A stretch of DNA of 64,000 nt from 66-474 sp964489055 (GCA_964489055.1 CAZAXF010000008.1:1-64000); one strand, 5' to 3'. Counted from the stretch's first letter, positions 36,926 to 45,615 are shown. Notes: generated by a model not told the origin, from the letters alone. Numbers and translations are program-made.

Positions 36926-37771
36926 ATGCGCACGGTTGCCGATGTCCGCTCGCTGCGCGCCAGCGTGCAGGCGTGGCGCAAGGACGGCCAGGTGATCGGC
37001 TTCGTGCCGACCATGGGCAACCTGCACGAGGGCCACTACTCGCTGGTGGAACTGGCGCGGCGACATGCCGACCGCGTGGTGGCCAGCGTATTCGTCAATC
37101 CCACCCAGTTCGGGCCCGGCGAAGACTACGCGCGCTACCCGCGGACCATGGCCGCGGACAGTGTCGGGCTGGTCGAACATCACTGCGACCTGCTGTTCGC
37201 GCCCACGCCCGAAACGATGTATCCGTCCGGGCCCGACCACGCGCTTTCCATCCACGTTCCCGACGTCGGCGACACGCTGGAAGGGGTGCACCGGCCGGGG
37301 CACTTCGACGGCGTCGCGGTCGTGGTCGCCAAGCTGCTGGTGCTGGTGGCGCCGGACGTGGCGGTGTTCGGCAGCAAGGACTGGCAGCAGGTGCTGGTGG
37401 TGCGCCGGCTGGTGAGCGCGCTGGAGCTGCCGGTGGAAATCATCGCCGGCCCGATCGCGCGCGAGCCGGACGGATTGGCGATGTCCTCGCGCAACCGCTA
37501 CCTCGACGCCGCGGAACGTGCCCGCGCGCCGCAGTTGTACGCCACGCTGCAGTGGATGCGCCAGGCGTTTCGGGACGGGCATGCGCGCGAGGTGGTCGAA
37601 CACGCCGCGCTGCGCCGGCTGGAACGCGCCGGCTTCGCGCCCGACTACGCGGCGATCCGGCGGGCCGAGGATCTCGTCGAGCCGGCAAGGGACGAGCGCA
37701 CCGGCCTGATGGCCCTGGTCGCGGCGAAACTGGGCACGACGCGCCTGATCGACAACCTGCCGTTCGATTGA
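36926..37771 (+). CDS. panC: Pantothenate synthetase PanC
   Basis: ATP-dependent ligase joining pantoate and beta-alanine, 281 residues. MGNLHEGHYSLVELA carries the nucleotide-binding HxGH motif, VNPTQFGPGEDYARYPRT binds pantoate, KDWQQVLVVRRLV follows, and AMSSRNRYLDAAERARAP has the second ATP motif. The ATG at 36926 follows the panB stop by one base (TAGCATG), so the genes are co-translated. Confidence 0.96.
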   Translation: MRTVADVRSLRASVQAWRKDGQVIGFVPTMGNLHEGHYSLVELARRHADRVVASVFVNPTQFGPGEDYARYPRTMAADSVGLVEHHCDLLFAPTPETMYPSGPDHALSIHVPDVGDTLEGVHRPGHFDGVAVVVAKLLVLVAPDVAVFGSKDWQQVLVVRRLVSALELPVEIIAGPIAREPDGLAMSSRNRYLDAAERARAPQLYATLQWMRQAFRDGHAREVVEHAALRRLERAGFAPDYAAIRRAEDLVEPARDERTGLMALVAAKLGTTRLIDNLPFD

Positions 37772-37826
37772 CCAGGCGCATGGCACACTTGGTTTGTGCG
37801 CCGCAGCAAAACTTGCATTCAGGCGT

Positions 37827-37832
37827 TATAAT
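37827..37832 (+). promoter_or_regulatory. Possible -10 box before panD
   Basis: A perfect TATAAT stands about 38 bases upstream of the panD ATG in the gap after panC. No good -35 hexamer lies at the right distance, so an internal promoter is only suggested. Confidence 0.4.
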
Positions 37833-37869
37833 GGCCGGACCCGGCAACCTGTGCGCCGGAGGTGATCCC

Positions 37870-38256
37870 ATGCAATTGAACATGCTCAAAGCCAAGATCC
37901 ATCGCGCGACCGTGACCCATGCCGAGCTTCACTACGAGGGCTCGATCGCCATCGACGGCGACCTGCTGGACACCGCGGGGATCCGCGAGTACGAGCAGAT
38001 TCATGCGTGGAACATCAACAACGGCGAACGCTTCGTCACCTATGCGCTGCGCGCCGAGGAAGGCAGCGGAATCATTTCGGTGAATGGCAGCGCCGCACAC
38101 CGCGCCCAGCCCGGCGACCTGGTGATCATCGCGGCGTTCGTGTCGCTGAACCAGGCCGAGGCCGAACAGCACCAGCCGATGCTGGTGTACGTGGACGCGG
38201 GCAACCGCATCGTGCGTACCAACCGTTCGATCCCCAAGCAGATGGCGGTCGCCTGA
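37870..38256 (+). CDS. panD: Aspartate 1-decarboxylase PanD (pyruvoyl-dependent)
   Basis: Makes beta-alanine for PanC. The 128-residue proenzyme has the self-cleavage site exactly in place: G24-S25 (HYEGSIAID), where serine becomes the pyruvoyl group. LLDTAGIREYEQIHAWNINNG and YALRAEEGSGIISVNGSAAH are conserved. GCCGGAGGTG lies before the ATG at 37870. With panB and panC it completes the local pantothenate set. Confidence 0.96.
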   Translation: MQLNMLKAKIHRATVTHAELHYEGSIAIDGDLLDTAGIREYEQIHAWNINNGERFVTYALRAEEGSGIISVNGSAAHRAQPGDLVIIAAFVSLNQAEAEQHQPMLVYVDAGNRIVRTNRSIPKQMAVA

Positions 38257-38388
38257 CCTCGGCCGCGGGCTTTCGCGCCGCGGTCCGCGCGGATTCGTCC
38301 GCCCGTTCACGAGGGGACCGCGGACGCCCCATTCCCCGCCTTGTCCGGCGCTACGGACCGTTGTCGTGCAGCTGGCAACCCAGCGGCT

Positions 38389-39381
38389 TCACAGCCACTT
38401 CGCGCGTCTCAGCACCACGAACAGCGCGACGCAAACGGCCAAAGTGACGCCGATGATGACGGGATAGGCATAGGGCGAAAGCAGCTCGGGCATGTCGTGG
38501 AAGTTCATGCCGTACCAGCTCGCCAGCAACGTCGGTGCAGCCGCGAGCGCGGCCCAGCCGGCGAGGCGCTTGACCACTTCATTCTGGCGTACGGTGATCA
38601 GCGACAGGTTGACGTCCATCGCCGCGCCGAGCATTTCGCGCATCGAGCCGATCGCATCGCCGACCCGGGTGACGTGGTCCTGCACGTCGCGGAAATAGGG
38701 CCGTACCTCGTCGCGGATCACCTCGGGGTGCAGCCGCACCAGTTGGTTGAGGATGTCCTGCAGTGGCGAGGCGGCCAACCGCAGGGTCAGCAATTCGCGC
38801 TGCATGTCGTACAACCGGTGCGTGACTTCGCGGTTGGCGACCTCGCCGAACACATCCTCTTCCAGCTCCTGCAGTTCCTGCTTGAAGTCCTGCACGATCG
38901 GCAGGTAGTTGTCGACGATGAAATCGAGAATCGAGTACAGCGCGTAGCTGGGGCCCAGCGCCAGATGCTCGGGTGCCTGTTCGCAGCCGCGGCGCGCCGG
39001 AACGTAGGACAGCGAGGCGCCGTGGCGCACGGTCAGCAGATAGCGTTTGCCAATGAAAATGTGGGTCTCACCGAATGCGATGTTGCCGTCGGTGATTTGC
39101 GCGGTTTGCGCGACGATGAACAGTGAATCGCCGTAGGCCTCGATCTTGGGGCGCTGGTGTGCCGTGTGCGCGTCCTCGACGGCCAGCTCGTGCAGGCCGA
39201 ATGCGTCCTGCAGCTTTTCCAGCAACGGCTCGTCCGGTTCCACCAGCCCGACCCAGACGAAGCCGTCGGGGCGGGCGAGAAAATCGCTGATCTCGTCCAG
39301 CGTGATGTCGCGGATCTTCCTGCCGCCGGCACCGTAGGCGACACAGTTGGCGACCCTGGCTGTGGCAGCGGATGTGTCCAT
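38389..39381 (-). CDS. corA: Magnesium/cobalt transporter CorA
   Basis: CorA-family channel of 330 residues with a large N-terminal cytoplasmic domain and two C-terminal helices. The signature YGMNFHDMPEL follows the first helix (GWAALAAAPTLLASW) and is the GMN selectivity motif. The basic C-terminus RRAKWL fits the cytoplasmic end. The ATG at 39381 is chosen because the longer frame to 39474 begins in repeat-like DNA. It lies alone between panD (convergent) and a DUF4105 gene. Confidence 0.92.
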   Translation of the reverse strand: MDTSAATARVANCVAYGAGGRKIRDITLDEISDFLARPDGFVWVGLVEPDEPLLEKLQDAFGLHELAVEDAHTAHQRPKIEAYGDSLFIVAQTAQITDGNIAFGETHIFIGKRYLLTVRHGASLSYVPARRGCEQAPEHLALGPSYALYSILDFIVDNYLPIVQDFKQELQELEEDVFGEVANREVTHRLYDMQRELLTLRLAASPLQDILNQLVRLHPEVIRDEVRPYFRDVQDHVTRVGDAIGSMREMLGAAMDVNLSLITVRQNEVVKRLAGWAALAAAPTLLASWYGMNFHDMPELLSPYAYPVIIGVTLAVCVALFVVLRRAKWL

Positions 39382-39555
39382 GCGGCGATTATGCGTGATC
39401 GGCGTGGATTTGGAAAAGCAGGAATCAGTCCGCGAATGAACGCAGATGAGCGCGAATGACAGCAACTGCTTCATGTCGTGTCCGGAGGCTCGGGCTTCGA
39501 TCCGATCCGGGAAGGCCTGGACGAACCCGTCCCGCGCTAGTCAGGGCACGCCGGG

Positions 39556-40836
39556 TCAATCGCTTGTGCGTAGTTGCGTGAATTTGCCGACCGAAGGTTT
39601 TCGCAGCATCCAGCATCCGCAGGCCAGGCCGAGCCACGCGGGCAATGCGAACAGGATCCAAGGCAGGTTGTGCTGCGGCAGCCAGCCCGCCAGTCGCGCG
39701 AGCAGCGCGAATGCGGACAGCAGTGCCAGCAGCGCCGCGAGGACGAACGTGAAACGTCCGGCACGCGCAGCGTATGGACGCAGACGCAGCAGGCCGGGAA
39801 TCAGGAGCCAAGCCAGCGGATTGAACAGCAGCAGGTTCTCGTTGGCCCACGCGGCGCGGTGGGCAGTGGCGAACCACAACACCAGCATCAAGGCGCCGGC
39901 GATGCCGGCCAGCAGGGCATACAGCGTGCCCACCACGGAAAACCACCAGCGTTCGATGGGATAGCGTTGGGCCAGGCGTGCCGATGCAATGAACCCCGCC
40001 GCCAGTACCAGGCCCACGATCAGCAATGGCCAGCGCAGATCGGGCGGCTCGGCGGGCGGCGAGGGCAGGCGCTGCGGCGACAGTACGGTCTCGGACTGCA
40101 CCAGCGGCGCGCCGTCGGTTGCGCGCACGTTGCGCAATTCGTGCATCAGGCGTGCGGGAATGAAGGCGCCGGTCCAGCGACTGAGCGGCTGGTCGGCGTA
40201 GGGCCCGAGACCGAGATCCAGCAGGTACATCAGCCACGGCTGGCCCGACATCAGTCGGTCGGTTTCGCTGCGGTAGGTTTCGTGGTCGGGTGCGGGACCG
40301 GTGAGTTGCGCCTTCAGCGTGCCGCCCAGCACCCGGTTCAGGGCATCGCGGAGACGCGTGGTGCAGTTGTCGCGGAAATAGCGGTAGCGGTACCGGGCAT
40401 TCTGCGGCTGCACGTTCCAGACCAGGAAATCGCGCAACGCCGCGCGCTGCGCGGGCGTCAGGTTCAGGTGCTGGGCCGTGATCGAGCGCCCCTCGCCGGA
40501 GTACTCGCGAAAGTCATCGGCCGTGGGCCAGGCGGCGGCACGGTAGATCATGACCCCGCGCGCGAAGTTGAAGTAGAAATCCTTCTGGTTGAAGTCGAAC
40601 ATGCCGTAGTTGAAGGCATACGACTGGCCGCTCGCGGTGTCGGTGATCACCAGCGCGTCGTGCCCGAAGCGCTCCCAGTACACCGTGCCCGGGCCGTAGG
40701 TGTAAAGGTCCACGCGAAGATCGGTGCCGGGTGCGTCGGCGACGCCGGCGCGGGCGAGGGGCGACGTCAGCGCACATGCACACGCGATCGCGAACAGCCA
40801 CGCGGCAGGCAGCAGGCGGTACAGTCCGCGATTCAT
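39556..40836 (-). CDS. DUF4105-domain membrane protein
   Basis: Protein of 426 residues: signal peptide or first helix, a periplasmic DUF4105 domain (about residues 35-260) and five or so C-terminal helices. DUF4105 landmarks are YGPGTVYWERFGHDALVI, NYGMFDFNQKDFYFNFARG and YRYRYFRDNCTTRLRDAL. The H in FGHDAL and the C in DNCTT resemble the Cys-His pair of a papain-like amidase, so a cell-wall or lipoprotein hydrolase is possible; the function is not known. The start is 40836 or 40854 (adds six residues). Confidence 0.8.
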   Translation of the reverse strand: MNRGLYRLLPAAWLFAIACACALTSPLARAGVADAPGTDLRVDLYTYGPGTVYWERFGHDALVITDTASGQSYAFNYGMFDFNQKDFYFNFARGVMIYRAAAWPTADDFREYSGEGRSITAQHLNLTPAQRAALRDFLVWNVQPQNARYRYRYFRDNCTTRLRDALNRVLGGTLKAQLTGPAPDHETYRSETDRLMSGQPWLMYLLDLGLGPYADQPLSRWTGAFIPARLMHELRNVRATDGAPLVQSETVLSPQRLPSPPAEPPDLRWPLLIVGLVLAAGFIASARLAQRYPIERWWFSVVGTLYALLAGIAGALMLVLWFATAHRAAWANENLLLFNPLAWLLIPGLLRLRPYAARAGRFTFVLAALLALLSAFALLARLAGWLPQHNLPWILFALPAWLGLACGCWMLRKPSVGKFTQLRTSD

Positions 40837-40854
40837 TGGACGAAAGTGGTGCAT

Positions 40855-41233
40855 GGATGACCAGAACCCTCGATCGCGACGCCCGGAAGCCGGCGCGCCG
40901 CCGGTGGTGACCGGTCATGATAAACGCGACGGGATCCGATGCAGGCGCGTTGTCGTCGTCGTCCGGGGACACCATGGCGTGGTGTGCGTGTTGCGCACCA
41001 ACGGAACATCGCCGGCATCCCCGTGCGCAGAGCGCACGCTACGGGCTTGCTCCGGGACGGGACGAGCAGCCTTGATTCCGGGCCCGGACATTTCGGCGGC
41101 CTGCCGTCAGGCCAGCATGGAGCTCGGGTTCCGCCTTCCGTTCGTGATCGCGAAGGAGGACAACGGCCACGACTTCGCGGGTCGCGAAGCGGTCGCCCAT
41201 TCATCGTCTCCGGCCTGCCCCACCGCGTTACGC
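40855..41233. other. Intergenic region with REP-like palindrome, no gene
   Basis: About 380 bases between the DUF4105 gene start and the 3' end of corC. It contains one GTGCGCAGAGCGCACGCTACGGG palindrome type (near 41022-41044) also seen at 42240 and 49500. No supportable coding frame. Confidence 0.5.
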
Positions 41234-41263
41234 TTCTCCCCGTCCCCGTCCCCGTCCCCCGGC
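41234..41263 (-). repeat. GGGGAC hexamer run after corC
   Basis: On the minus (coding) strand four GGGGAC units follow the corC stop almost directly. This is a 6-base relative of the GGGGACC heptamer in the same gene-end position. Confidence 0.65.
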
Positions 41264-41267
41264 CCGG

Positions 41268-42119
41268 CTACGTTTCCTCGGTGCCCCCGGTACGCACCCG
41301 GAATTGCAGCACGCGCCGGTCGTCGGCCCGGGTCACGTCGAAGGCGTAGTCGTCCAGGGTGGCGGTCTCGCCCGGGTCGGGCAGGTGGCCGACCGCGGCG
41401 GTGACCAGGCCGCCGATGGTGTCGTATTCCTCGTCGGAATAGTGGGTGTCGAACTTGCGGTTGAAGTCCTCGATGGGCGTCAGCGCGTCGACCAGCCAGC
41501 TGCCGTCGGGCTGCGCGTCGATCATCTTCGGCGGCACGGCGGCATCGTGTTCGTCGTCGATTTCGCCGACGATTTCCTCCAGCACGTCCTCGATGGTGAC
41601 GAGCCCGGCGACGCCGCCGTATTCATCCACCACCACCGCCATGTGGTTGCGCGAGCGGCGGAACTCGGCCAGCAGCACGTTCAGGCGCATCGATTCGGGA
41701 ATCATCACCGCGTGGCGCAGCAGCGCGCGCACGTCCACCGGGCCGTTGTCGCCGCGGCGCAGCAGGTCCTTGGCCAGCAGGATGCCGAGGATCTCGTCCT
41801 TGTCCTCGCCGTGGACGGGAAAGCGCGAGTGGCCCGATTCGGTGACCGCATCGAGAATGGTGTCCAGATCGTCGTCGACGTCCAGCATCACCATCTGCGC
41901 ACGCGGCACCATCACGTCACCGACCACCATCCTGGTGACCCGAATGGCGCCTTCGATCATCGCGTAGGTTTCGCTGGTGAGCAGGCCGTTGGTCTGCGCT
42001 TCGCGCAGTTCCTCGAGCAGTTCCTCGGGATTGCGCGGCTCACCGGAAAGCATGTGGCCCAGACGGTCCCACAACGAACGGTGGGCCGGGCCGGTGGTAC
42101 TTGGGGGTTCTGCGGACAT
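41268..42119 (-). CDS. corC: CorC/HlyC-family CBS-domain protein (YbeX)
   Basis: Cytoplasmic protein of 283 residues: short acidic N-terminus, two CBS domains (about residues 65-190; VPRAQMVMLDVDDDLDTIL, SRFPVHGEDKDEILGILLAKDLL, VVDEYGGVAGLVTIEDVLEEIVGEIDDEHD) and a C-terminal CorC/HlyC transporter-associated domain (DGSWLVDALTPIEDFN). E. coli YbeX is tied to magnesium efflux and ribosome metabolism. It follows ybeY on the same strand as in E. coli. The apolipoprotein N-acyltransferase gene lnt that usually comes next is not in this window. Confidence 0.93.
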   Translation of the reverse strand: MSAEPPSTTGPAHRSLWDRLGHMLSGEPRNPEELLEELREAQTNGLLTSETYAMIEGAIRVTRMVVGDVMVPRAQMVMLDVDDDLDTILDAVTESGHSRFPVHGEDKDEILGILLAKDLLRRGDNGPVDVRALLRHAVMIPESMRLNVLLAEFRRSRNHMAVVVDEYGGVAGLVTIEDVLEEIVGEIDDEHDAAVPPKMIDAQPDGSWLVDALTPIEDFNRKFDTHYSDEEYDTIGGLVTAAVGHLPDPGETATLDDYAFDVTRADDRRVLQFRVRTGGTEET

Positions 42120-42229
42120 AGGCTGGAACACGTCCCCGGAGGGGCGGGTTGTTGATTCTAGCAGGTTGCGGGGTCCAATCCGCAAAGTGCTGCGTGCGGC
42201 GAGGTGGCGTGGGGGTGGCCCCTTGAGGG

Positions 42230-42350
42230 GTCCGCCGCGTAGCGTGCGCTGTGCGCACGTCTGGCATGTGATGGGGGCGTTGCGCAGATTCGTGCGCGCA
42301 GCGCACGCTACGGGTTGCCCGGTGGCGCAGCGTGCGCTTCGCGCACGACC
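42230..42350. repeat. REP-like GTAGCGTGCGC/GCGCACG palindromes
   Basis: Three short palindromes built on GTGCGC...GCGCAC lie in the 260-base gap between ybeY and corC (CGTAGCGTGCGCTGTGCGCACG; GTGCGCGCAGCGCACGCTACGGG; GCGTGCGCTTCGCGCACG types). The same family appears at 41022 and 49500-49660. Confidence 0.65.
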
Positions 42351-42380
42351 GGCGGCGCCTGGAAGGCGGTGTCCAGGTTG

Positions 42381-42902
42381 CTAGTTCGCGGTGTAGGGGT
42401 CGGCGATGCCGAGCGACGCCAGGATTCGCGTTTCCAGCGCCTCCATCCGCGCGGCCTCGTGGTCGTTCTGGTGGTCGTGGCCCAGAAGGTGCAGCACGCC
42501 GTGCACGGTGAGGTGGGCGTAGTGATCGCGCGGCAGCTTGCCCTGCTCGCGCGCCTCGCGGGCCACCACCGGCGCGCAGATCGCAAGGTCGCCCAGCAGT
42601 GGCGATTCCACGCCGCGTGGCAGTTCGACCGGAAACGACAGCACGTTGGTGGCGTGGTCCTTGCCGCGATAACGCCGGTTCAGCGCACGACCCTCGCGGG
42701 CACCGACGATGCGGATCGACAGCTCGGCCGGAGCGCGATGGCGGGCGCCTCGCAGCGCCGCCGCGACCCAGCGGCGGAAGCTGGCGGGTGCCGGGATGCC
42801 GCGGCGGGGGACGGCGTAGGCGAGGTGTAGTTCGGGACCGGGGACCGGGGACCGGGGACCGGAGTTCGCGACGCGGCTTCGGTTTGTGTGGCAGGACGGC
42901 AT
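42381..42902 (-). CDS. ybeY: Endoribonuclease/rRNA maturation factor YbeY, N-terminus read through a heptamer array
   Basis: Zinc-dependent endoribonuclease needed for 16S rRNA 3'-end maturation and ribosome quality control, 173 residues. The metal motif HGVLHLLGHDH is intact (three histidines), preceded by NRRYRGKDHATNVLSFP. Homology begins at about residue 24 (ELHLAYAVPRRGIP). The only start codon in frame is the ATG at 42902, so residues about 14-23 (SGPRSPVPGP) are encoded by a GGTCCCC array. The start lies 15 bases past the phoH stop, suggesting coupled translation; the ribosome site is weak. Confidence 0.92.
   Translation of the reverse strand: MPSCHTNRSRVANSGPRSPVPGPELHLAYAVPRRGIPAPASFRRWVAAALRGARHRAPAELSIRIVGAREGRALNRRYRGKDHATNVLSFPVELPRGVESPLLGDLAICAPVVAREAREQGKLPRDHYAHLTVHGVLHLLGHDHQNDHEAARMEALETRILASLGIADPYTAN
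42833..42862 (-). repeat. GGTCCCC heptamer array inside ybeY
   Basis: Four heptamers, GGTCCCC on the ybeY coding strand, between codons about 14 and 23. A change of one unit would shift the reading frame. Confidence 0.85.
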
Positions 42903-42917
42903 GGGTGGCTTTGCGTG

Positions 42918-43943
42918 TCAGGCGACACCGGAAGGCGGGGTGTGCCCGGTCCCCGGTCCCCGGTCCCCGGTCCCGGCATTTTCTTCAGCCCTCTCATACG
43001 CCCGCACGATCTTGGCTACCAGCGGATGCCTCACCACGTCGCGGGCGGTGAAGAAGGTGAAGCTGACGTCCTCGACGCCGCGCAGCACCTCGATCACGTT
43101 GCGCAGGCCCGAGCGGGCGTTGCGGGGCAGGTCGACCTGGGTGACGTCGCCGGTGACCACCGTGGTGGTGCCGAAGCCGACGCGGGTCAAAAACATCTTC
43201 ATCTGCTCGATGGTGCTGTTCTGGGCCTCGTCCAGGATCACGAACGAGTCGTTGAGGGTGCGCCCGCGCATGTAGGCCAGCGGCGCGATCTCGATCACGC
43301 TGCGTTCGATCAGGCGCGCGACGCGGTCGAAGCCCAGCATTTCGTACAGCGCGTCGTAGAGCGGGCGCAGGTAGGGGTCGACCTTCTGCGCCAGGTCACC
43401 GGGCAGGAAACCCAGCTTTTCACCGGCCTCGACCGCGGGGCGCACCAGCACCAGCCGCTGCACGCGCCCGGTTTCCAGCGCCTCGACGGCGCTCGCCACG
43501 GCAAGGTAGGTCTTGCCGGTACCGGCCGGGCCGATCCCGAAGTTGAGGTCGTTCGTCGCGATCGCGTGCAGGTATCGCTGCTGGTTCGGTCCGCGTCCGC
43601 GGATGTTGCCGCGCTTGACCTTGATCACCACTTCCTGGGTGCCTTCGGCCTGTTTTTCAGCCAGCGCATCGACCCCGGCTTCCGACAACCGCGTACTGAT
43701 CTTGCGCCCGTCCAGCGCTTCGCTCGCGGTGGCTTCGTAAAGGCTGCGCAGCACGCGCTCGCCCGACTTCACCGCCGCGTCCTCGCCGATCAGGCGAAAC
43801 ACGTTGCCGCGGTTGTTGATCTCGATGCCGAGCCGCAACTCGACCTGGCGCAGGTGCTCGTCGAACGGCCCGCACAGGTTGGCCAGCCGCTGCGTGTCGT
43901 CGGGCTCGAGGGTGAAGTCGTGCTGGATGAGGGAGGTGGTCAT
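42918..43943 (-). CDS. phoH: PhoH-like ATPase (YbeZ)
   Basis: RNA-associated ATPase of 341 residues, partner of YbeY in rRNA processing. Walker A is GPAGTGKTYLAVASAVEAL, Walker B FVILDEAQNSTIEQMK, and the sensor-like VVTGDVTQVDLP is also present. An N-terminal KH-like region precedes them (RLANLCGPFDEHLRQVE). The normal end is near AKIVRAYERAEE. The last 20 or so residues (NAGTGDRGPGTGHTPP onward) are encoded by a GGGGACC array and flanking sequence. The order miaB-phoH-ybeY-corC matches E. coli. Confidence 0.94.
   Translation of the reverse strand: MTTSLIQHDFTLEPDDTQRLANLCGPFDEHLRQVELRLGIEINNRGNVFRLIGEDAAVKSGERVLRSLYEATASEALDGRKISTRLSEAGVDALAEKQAEGTQEVVIKVKRGNIRGRGPNQQRYLHAIATNDLNFGIGPAGTGKTYLAVASAVEALETGRVQRLVLVRPAVEAGEKLGFLPGDLAQKVDPYLRPLYDALYEMLGFDRVARLIERSVIEIAPLAYMRGRTLNDSFVILDEAQNSTIEQMKMFLTRVGFGTTTVVTGDVTQVDLPRNARSGLRNVIEVLRGVEDVSFTFFTARDVVRHPLVAKIVRAYERAEENAGTGDRGPGTGHTPPSGVA
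42946..42975 (-). repeat. GGGGACC heptamer array in the 3' end of phoH
   Basis: Four heptamers, GGGGACC on the phoH coding strand, read as GTGDRGPGTG. They could pair with the GGTCCCC array in ybeY about 85 bases downstream on the same transcript. Confidence 0.85.
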
Positions 43944-44018
43944 GGGTACGGGTGCGCGCGAGGTCCGGGGCGCCTGGTGCAGTTGTCACGCCCACCTGCG
44001 GAAGACAAGAGCTTCCTG

Positions 44019-44095
44019 CCACGGATTTGCACGGATTGGCACGGATCCAGAGGGTGATTGCTTTTCATCCGTGTCAATCCGTGTCAATCCGTGGC
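44019..44095. repeat. CACGGAT/ATCCGTG inverted repeat at the miaB 3' end
   Basis: Left arm CCACGGATTTGCACGG (continuing to GGCACGGAT) pairs with right arm ATCCGTGTCAATCCG (continuing to ATCCGTGG) across a 20-base loop, about 28 bp with a few mismatches. The miaB stop lies in the right arm, so the last codons of miaB belong to the repeat. Confidence 0.75.
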
Positions 44096-45507
44096 AAGGT
44101 TGTTGCGCTTCGTCGAACCTCATGGTTCATCACGGTCCGGGCCCTCAGTGAGTTCTTCATCGCGGCGGTGATCTCGACGTCCACGAACCGGCCGACCAGG
44201 CGCGCGTCGCCGGCGAAATTCACCTGGCGCATGTTTTCGGTCTTGCCGGTCAGTTCGTTCGGGTTCTTTTTCGACGGGCCGGTCACCAGGATGCGCTGGG
44301 TGCTGCCGACCATCGCCTCGCTGATCTTCGCGGCGTGGAAGTTGATCATTTCCTGCAGGCGCGTCAGGCGCTCGTGCTTGACCGCGTCGGGGGTTGGATC
44401 GAACAGGTTGGCGGCCGGGGTGCCGGGGCGCTTCGAATAGATGAAGGAAAAGGACTGGTCGAAGCCGATGTCCTCGATCAGTTGCAGGGTCTGCGCGAAA
44501 TCGGCATCGGTTTCGCCGGGGAAGCCGACGATGAAGTCGCTGGAGACGCTGATGCCGGGCCGCACCGCGCGCAGTCTGGCGATCTTCTCGCGGAACAGCG
44601 CCGCGGTGTAGTTGCGCTTCATCATCGCCAGGATGCGATCCGAGCCCGATTGCACCGGCAGGTGCAGGAAATTCGCCAGCTTGGGCACGTCGCGGTAGGC
44701 CGCGATCAGCGAATCGGAGAACTCCAGCGGGTGCGAAGTGGTGAAGCGGATGCGCCCGATGCCCTCGATCTGGGCGATCGCGCGGATCAACAGGGCCAGG
44801 TCGGCGGTGCCGCCGTCGAACATCGGTCCGCGGTAGGCGTTGACGTTCTGGCCCAGCAGGTTGATTTCCTTGACACCCTGTTCGACCAGCGCGGCGACTT
44901 CGGCCAGCACGTCGTCGAACGGGCGCGAAATTTCCTCGCCGCGGGTGTAGGGCACCACGCAGAACGAGCAGTACTTGCTGCAGCCTTCCATGATCGACAC
45001 GAACGCGGCCGGGCCTTCCGCGCGCGGCTCGGGCAGCGCGTCGAACTTCTCGATCTCGGGGAAGGACACGTCCACCTGCGGCTTGCCGCTGGCGCGACGC
45101 GCATCGATCAGCTGCGGCAGGCGGTGCAGCGTCTGCGGGCCGAACACGAGGTCGACGTAGGGCGCACGTTCGACGATGGCCTGGCCTTCCTGCGAGGCCA
45201 CGCAGCCGGCGACGCCGATGATGACGTCGGGGTTGGTTTGCTTGAAGGCCTTCCAGCGGCCGAGCTGCGAGAACACCTTCTCCTGCGCCTTCTCGCGGAT
45301 CGAGCAGGTGTTGACCAGGATCACGTCGGCTTCGGCGACGTCCTGCGTGCGCTGCATGCCGCGTTCGGCCGCGAGGACTTCCTCCATCTTGCGGGAGTCG
45401 TACTCGTTCATCTGGCAGCCGTGGGTCTGGATGTAGAGCTTCCCCGGCACGGTGTTGCCGGATACGGGCGCGTCGGCGGCCCGGGCGGGGGAGGGTGTGT
45501 CGGCCAT
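44074..45507 (-). CDS. miaB: tRNA-2-methylthio-N6-isopentenyladenosine synthase MiaB
   Basis: Radical-SAM methylthiotransferase acting on A37 of tRNAs, 477 residues. The UPF0004 domain provides three cluster cysteines (YIQTHGCQMNEYDS, VNTCSIREKA, GVAGCVASQ). The radical-SAM motif is CSKYCSFC, and a TRAM domain lies at about 385-455 (STQRILVTGPSKKN). The ATG at 45507 gives a 24-residue leader before YIQTHGC; longer frames run into repeat DNA. The final residues (TTLPRIDTD) come from a CACGGATTGA repeat and are not conserved in the family. Confidence 0.95.
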   Translation of the reverse strand: MADTPSPARAADAPVSGNTVPGKLYIQTHGCQMNEYDSRKMEEVLAAERGMQRTQDVAEADVILVNTCSIREKAQEKVFSQLGRWKAFKQTNPDVIIGVAGCVASQEGQAIVERAPYVDLVFGPQTLHRLPQLIDARRASGKPQVDVSFPEIEKFDALPEPRAEGPAAFVSIMEGCSKYCSFCVVPYTRGEEISRPFDDVLAEVAALVEQGVKEINLLGQNVNAYRGPMFDGGTADLALLIRAIAQIEGIGRIRFTTSHPLEFSDSLIAAYRDVPKLANFLHLPVQSGSDRILAMMKRNYTAALFREKIARLRAVRPGISVSSDFIVGFPGETDADFAQTLQLIEDIGFDQSFSFIYSKRPGTPAANLFDPTPDAVKHERLTRLQEMINFHAAKISEAMVGSTQRILVTGPSKKNPNELTGKTENMRQVNFAGDARLVGRFVDVEITAAMKNSLRARTVMNHEVRRSATTLPRIDTD

Positions 45508-45615
45508 CGAATCGGTGTGGATCGGCGGAAAACCGCATTGTAGCGGTGCGGGCCGGGCCCTTGGCGCGCGGGGCGTACACTGGGGGCTTGGTGTGTGGCG
45601 CGGAGTCCCGTTGAC

